From the IMG/VR virus record IMGVR_UViG_3300000128_000008, positions 1-37,046 of that record: a stretch of DNA of 37,046 bases. One strand, written 5' to 3'. The stretch is from a virus. Position 1 is the first letter of the stretch; each line of letters starts with the position of its first letter. The translations under genes were made by a program, and so were the position numbers. Of the stretch, positions 36,359 through 37,046 are shown piece by piece. The notes beneath the pieces are model-generated. The model did no database searches. It saw only the letters and a program-made list of their open reading frames with translations, and was not told the origin of the DNA.

Positions 36359-37046
36359 AAGGAATTGTTTTAGCGGGTGGGTTAGGAACTAGGTTATTCC
36401 CACTTACGGTATCAATATCTAAACAGTTACTACCTGTTTATGATAAACCTATGATATATTATCCAATATCGACACTAATGTCTATGGGTATTCAAGATGT
36501 CTTAATAATAACTTCGGAACATGATAATCAATTGTTTAAGAACCTTTTAGGTGATGGAAGTCAATTTGGATGTAGATTCGAATATAAAATACAATATAAC
36601 CCAGTTGGACTAGCGGACGCTTTTATTTTAGGGGAAGACTTTATTGGTGAAGATAGTGTATGTTTAATATTAGGGGATAACATATTCTCCGGAATTGATT
36701 TCTCTAAAACTAAAAAAAGAATTAGGTCCCTTAAAGGGGGTATGGTCTTTGCTTACGAAGTTAATGACCCTGAAAGATATGGTGTTGTTAGTTTTGATAA
36801 GGATAATAAAGTTACGAGTATTGAGGAAAAACCTACAATGCCTAAGTCAAGATTCGCGATACCCGGACTATATTTTTACGATAATACGGTTATTGAGGTT
36901 GCTAAAAATATCAAACCTTCAAGTCGAGGTGAGTTGGAAATAACTGACGTCAATAAGGTTTATTTAGAAAAGGGTGATTTACAGGTTCAAAGATTAAAAA
37001 GGGGTGTTGCTTGGTTAGATACCGGCACATTCGAGTCACTAACACA
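36355..37046 (+). CDS. rmlA: Glucose-1-phosphate thymidylyltransferase (partial, 3' end outside window)
   Basis: Starts [18 protein letters not shown], the nucleotide-binding signature of the RmlA family, followed by [61 protein letters not shown] and VAWLDTGT. Makes dTDP-glucose from dTTP and glucose-1-phosphate. The frame is open for 230 codons up to the window edge and should end about 55-60 residues later. Overlaps the rmlB stop (ATGA). Confidence 0.92.
   Translation, partial: MKGIVLAGGLGTRLFPLTVSISKQLLPVYDKPMIYYPISTLMSMGIQDVLIITSEHDNQLFKNLLGDGSQFGCRFEYKIQYNPVGLADAFILGEDFIGEDSVCLILGDNIFSGIDFSKTKKRIRSLKGGMVFAYEVNDPERYGVVSFDKDNKVTSIEEKPTMPKSRFAIPGLYFYDNTVIEVAKNIKPSSRGELEITDVNKVYLEKGDLQVQRLKRGVAWLDTGTFESLT

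Noticed and set aside
36695-36943. An 82-codon plus-strand frame
   Set aside because: Shadow frame inside rmlA, whose conserved motifs are in another frame.

Overview
The window is part of the genome of a large tailed bacteriophage that infects a member of the Bacteroidetes (Flavobacteriia-like). The phage assignment rests on the gene set: a T4-type gp46/gp47 recombination nuclease pair, primase, RecB-like nuclease, phage sigma factor, a lysis region, modification methyltransferases and many short tightly packed hypothetical genes. The host assignment rests on at least five promoters of Bacteroidetes type (TTTG or TTG, about 20 bases, then TAnnTTTG), on A-rich leaders without Shine-Dalgarno sequences, on a Bacteroidetes-type signal peptide ending FSQ, and on strong A+T bias. 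I see no tRNA, CRISPR array, insertion sequence or integrase.

Layout. 1-564: two minus-strand genes for Cys-rich, virion-appendage-like proteins, the first cut by the window edge. 653-8578: plus-strand replication, recombination and transcription block (primase, PD-(D/E)XK nuclease, zinc ribbon, gp47-like SbcD, coiled-coil protein, membrane protein, gp46-like SbcC, sigma-70 factor), closed by a terminator. 8641-12074: membrane, wall and lysis block (a four-helix membrane protein with a long VEVIKE repeat tail, an amidase, and two overlapping membrane or envelope genes that look spanin-like). 12067-14444: acidic, repeat-bearing, probably virion or scaffold-related proteins. 14537-17444: small genes including a histone H1-like (Hc1) peptide missed by simple ORF calling, then DnaJ. 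17557-24312: Dam-type methyltransferase, a WCT-motif/leucine-rich-repeat protein, a PcfJ-like protein, thioredoxin, glutaredoxin, a lipoprotein and a GIY-YIG-like protein. 24363-25406 (minus): a possible degenerate SAM-synthetase-like protein and a 45-residue Cys peptide. 25521-33554: acidic protein, FkbM methyltransferase, DUF3310, a second DNA methyltransferase, a hydrophobic virion-like protein, and an 805-residue fusion of a DHH phosphoesterase with a peptidoglycan-binding and GH19 lysozyme module. 33594-37046: DUF192, small genes, then rmlB and a partial rmlA for dTDP-sugar synthesis.

Two promoter classes seem to be present. Early or metabolic genes have host-like TAnnTTTG promoters, sometimes almost leaderless. 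A second set, mostly putative virion proteins on both strands, has TATTTAT (often TATTTATAATAAA) 20-26 bases before the start codon; this may be a phage-specific late promoter, and the phage sigma factor at 7778 is a natural candidate to read it. Several genes with this motif also share a short N-terminal tag (hydrophobic residues, then hydrophobic-x-Glu) that resembles capsid-targeting propeptides of T4-like phages. Intrinsic-terminator hairpins placed on or against start codons (13954, 35412), an inverted repeat across a promoter and start codon (20281), and a possible attenuator (34981-35043) point to additional RNA- or repressor-level control.
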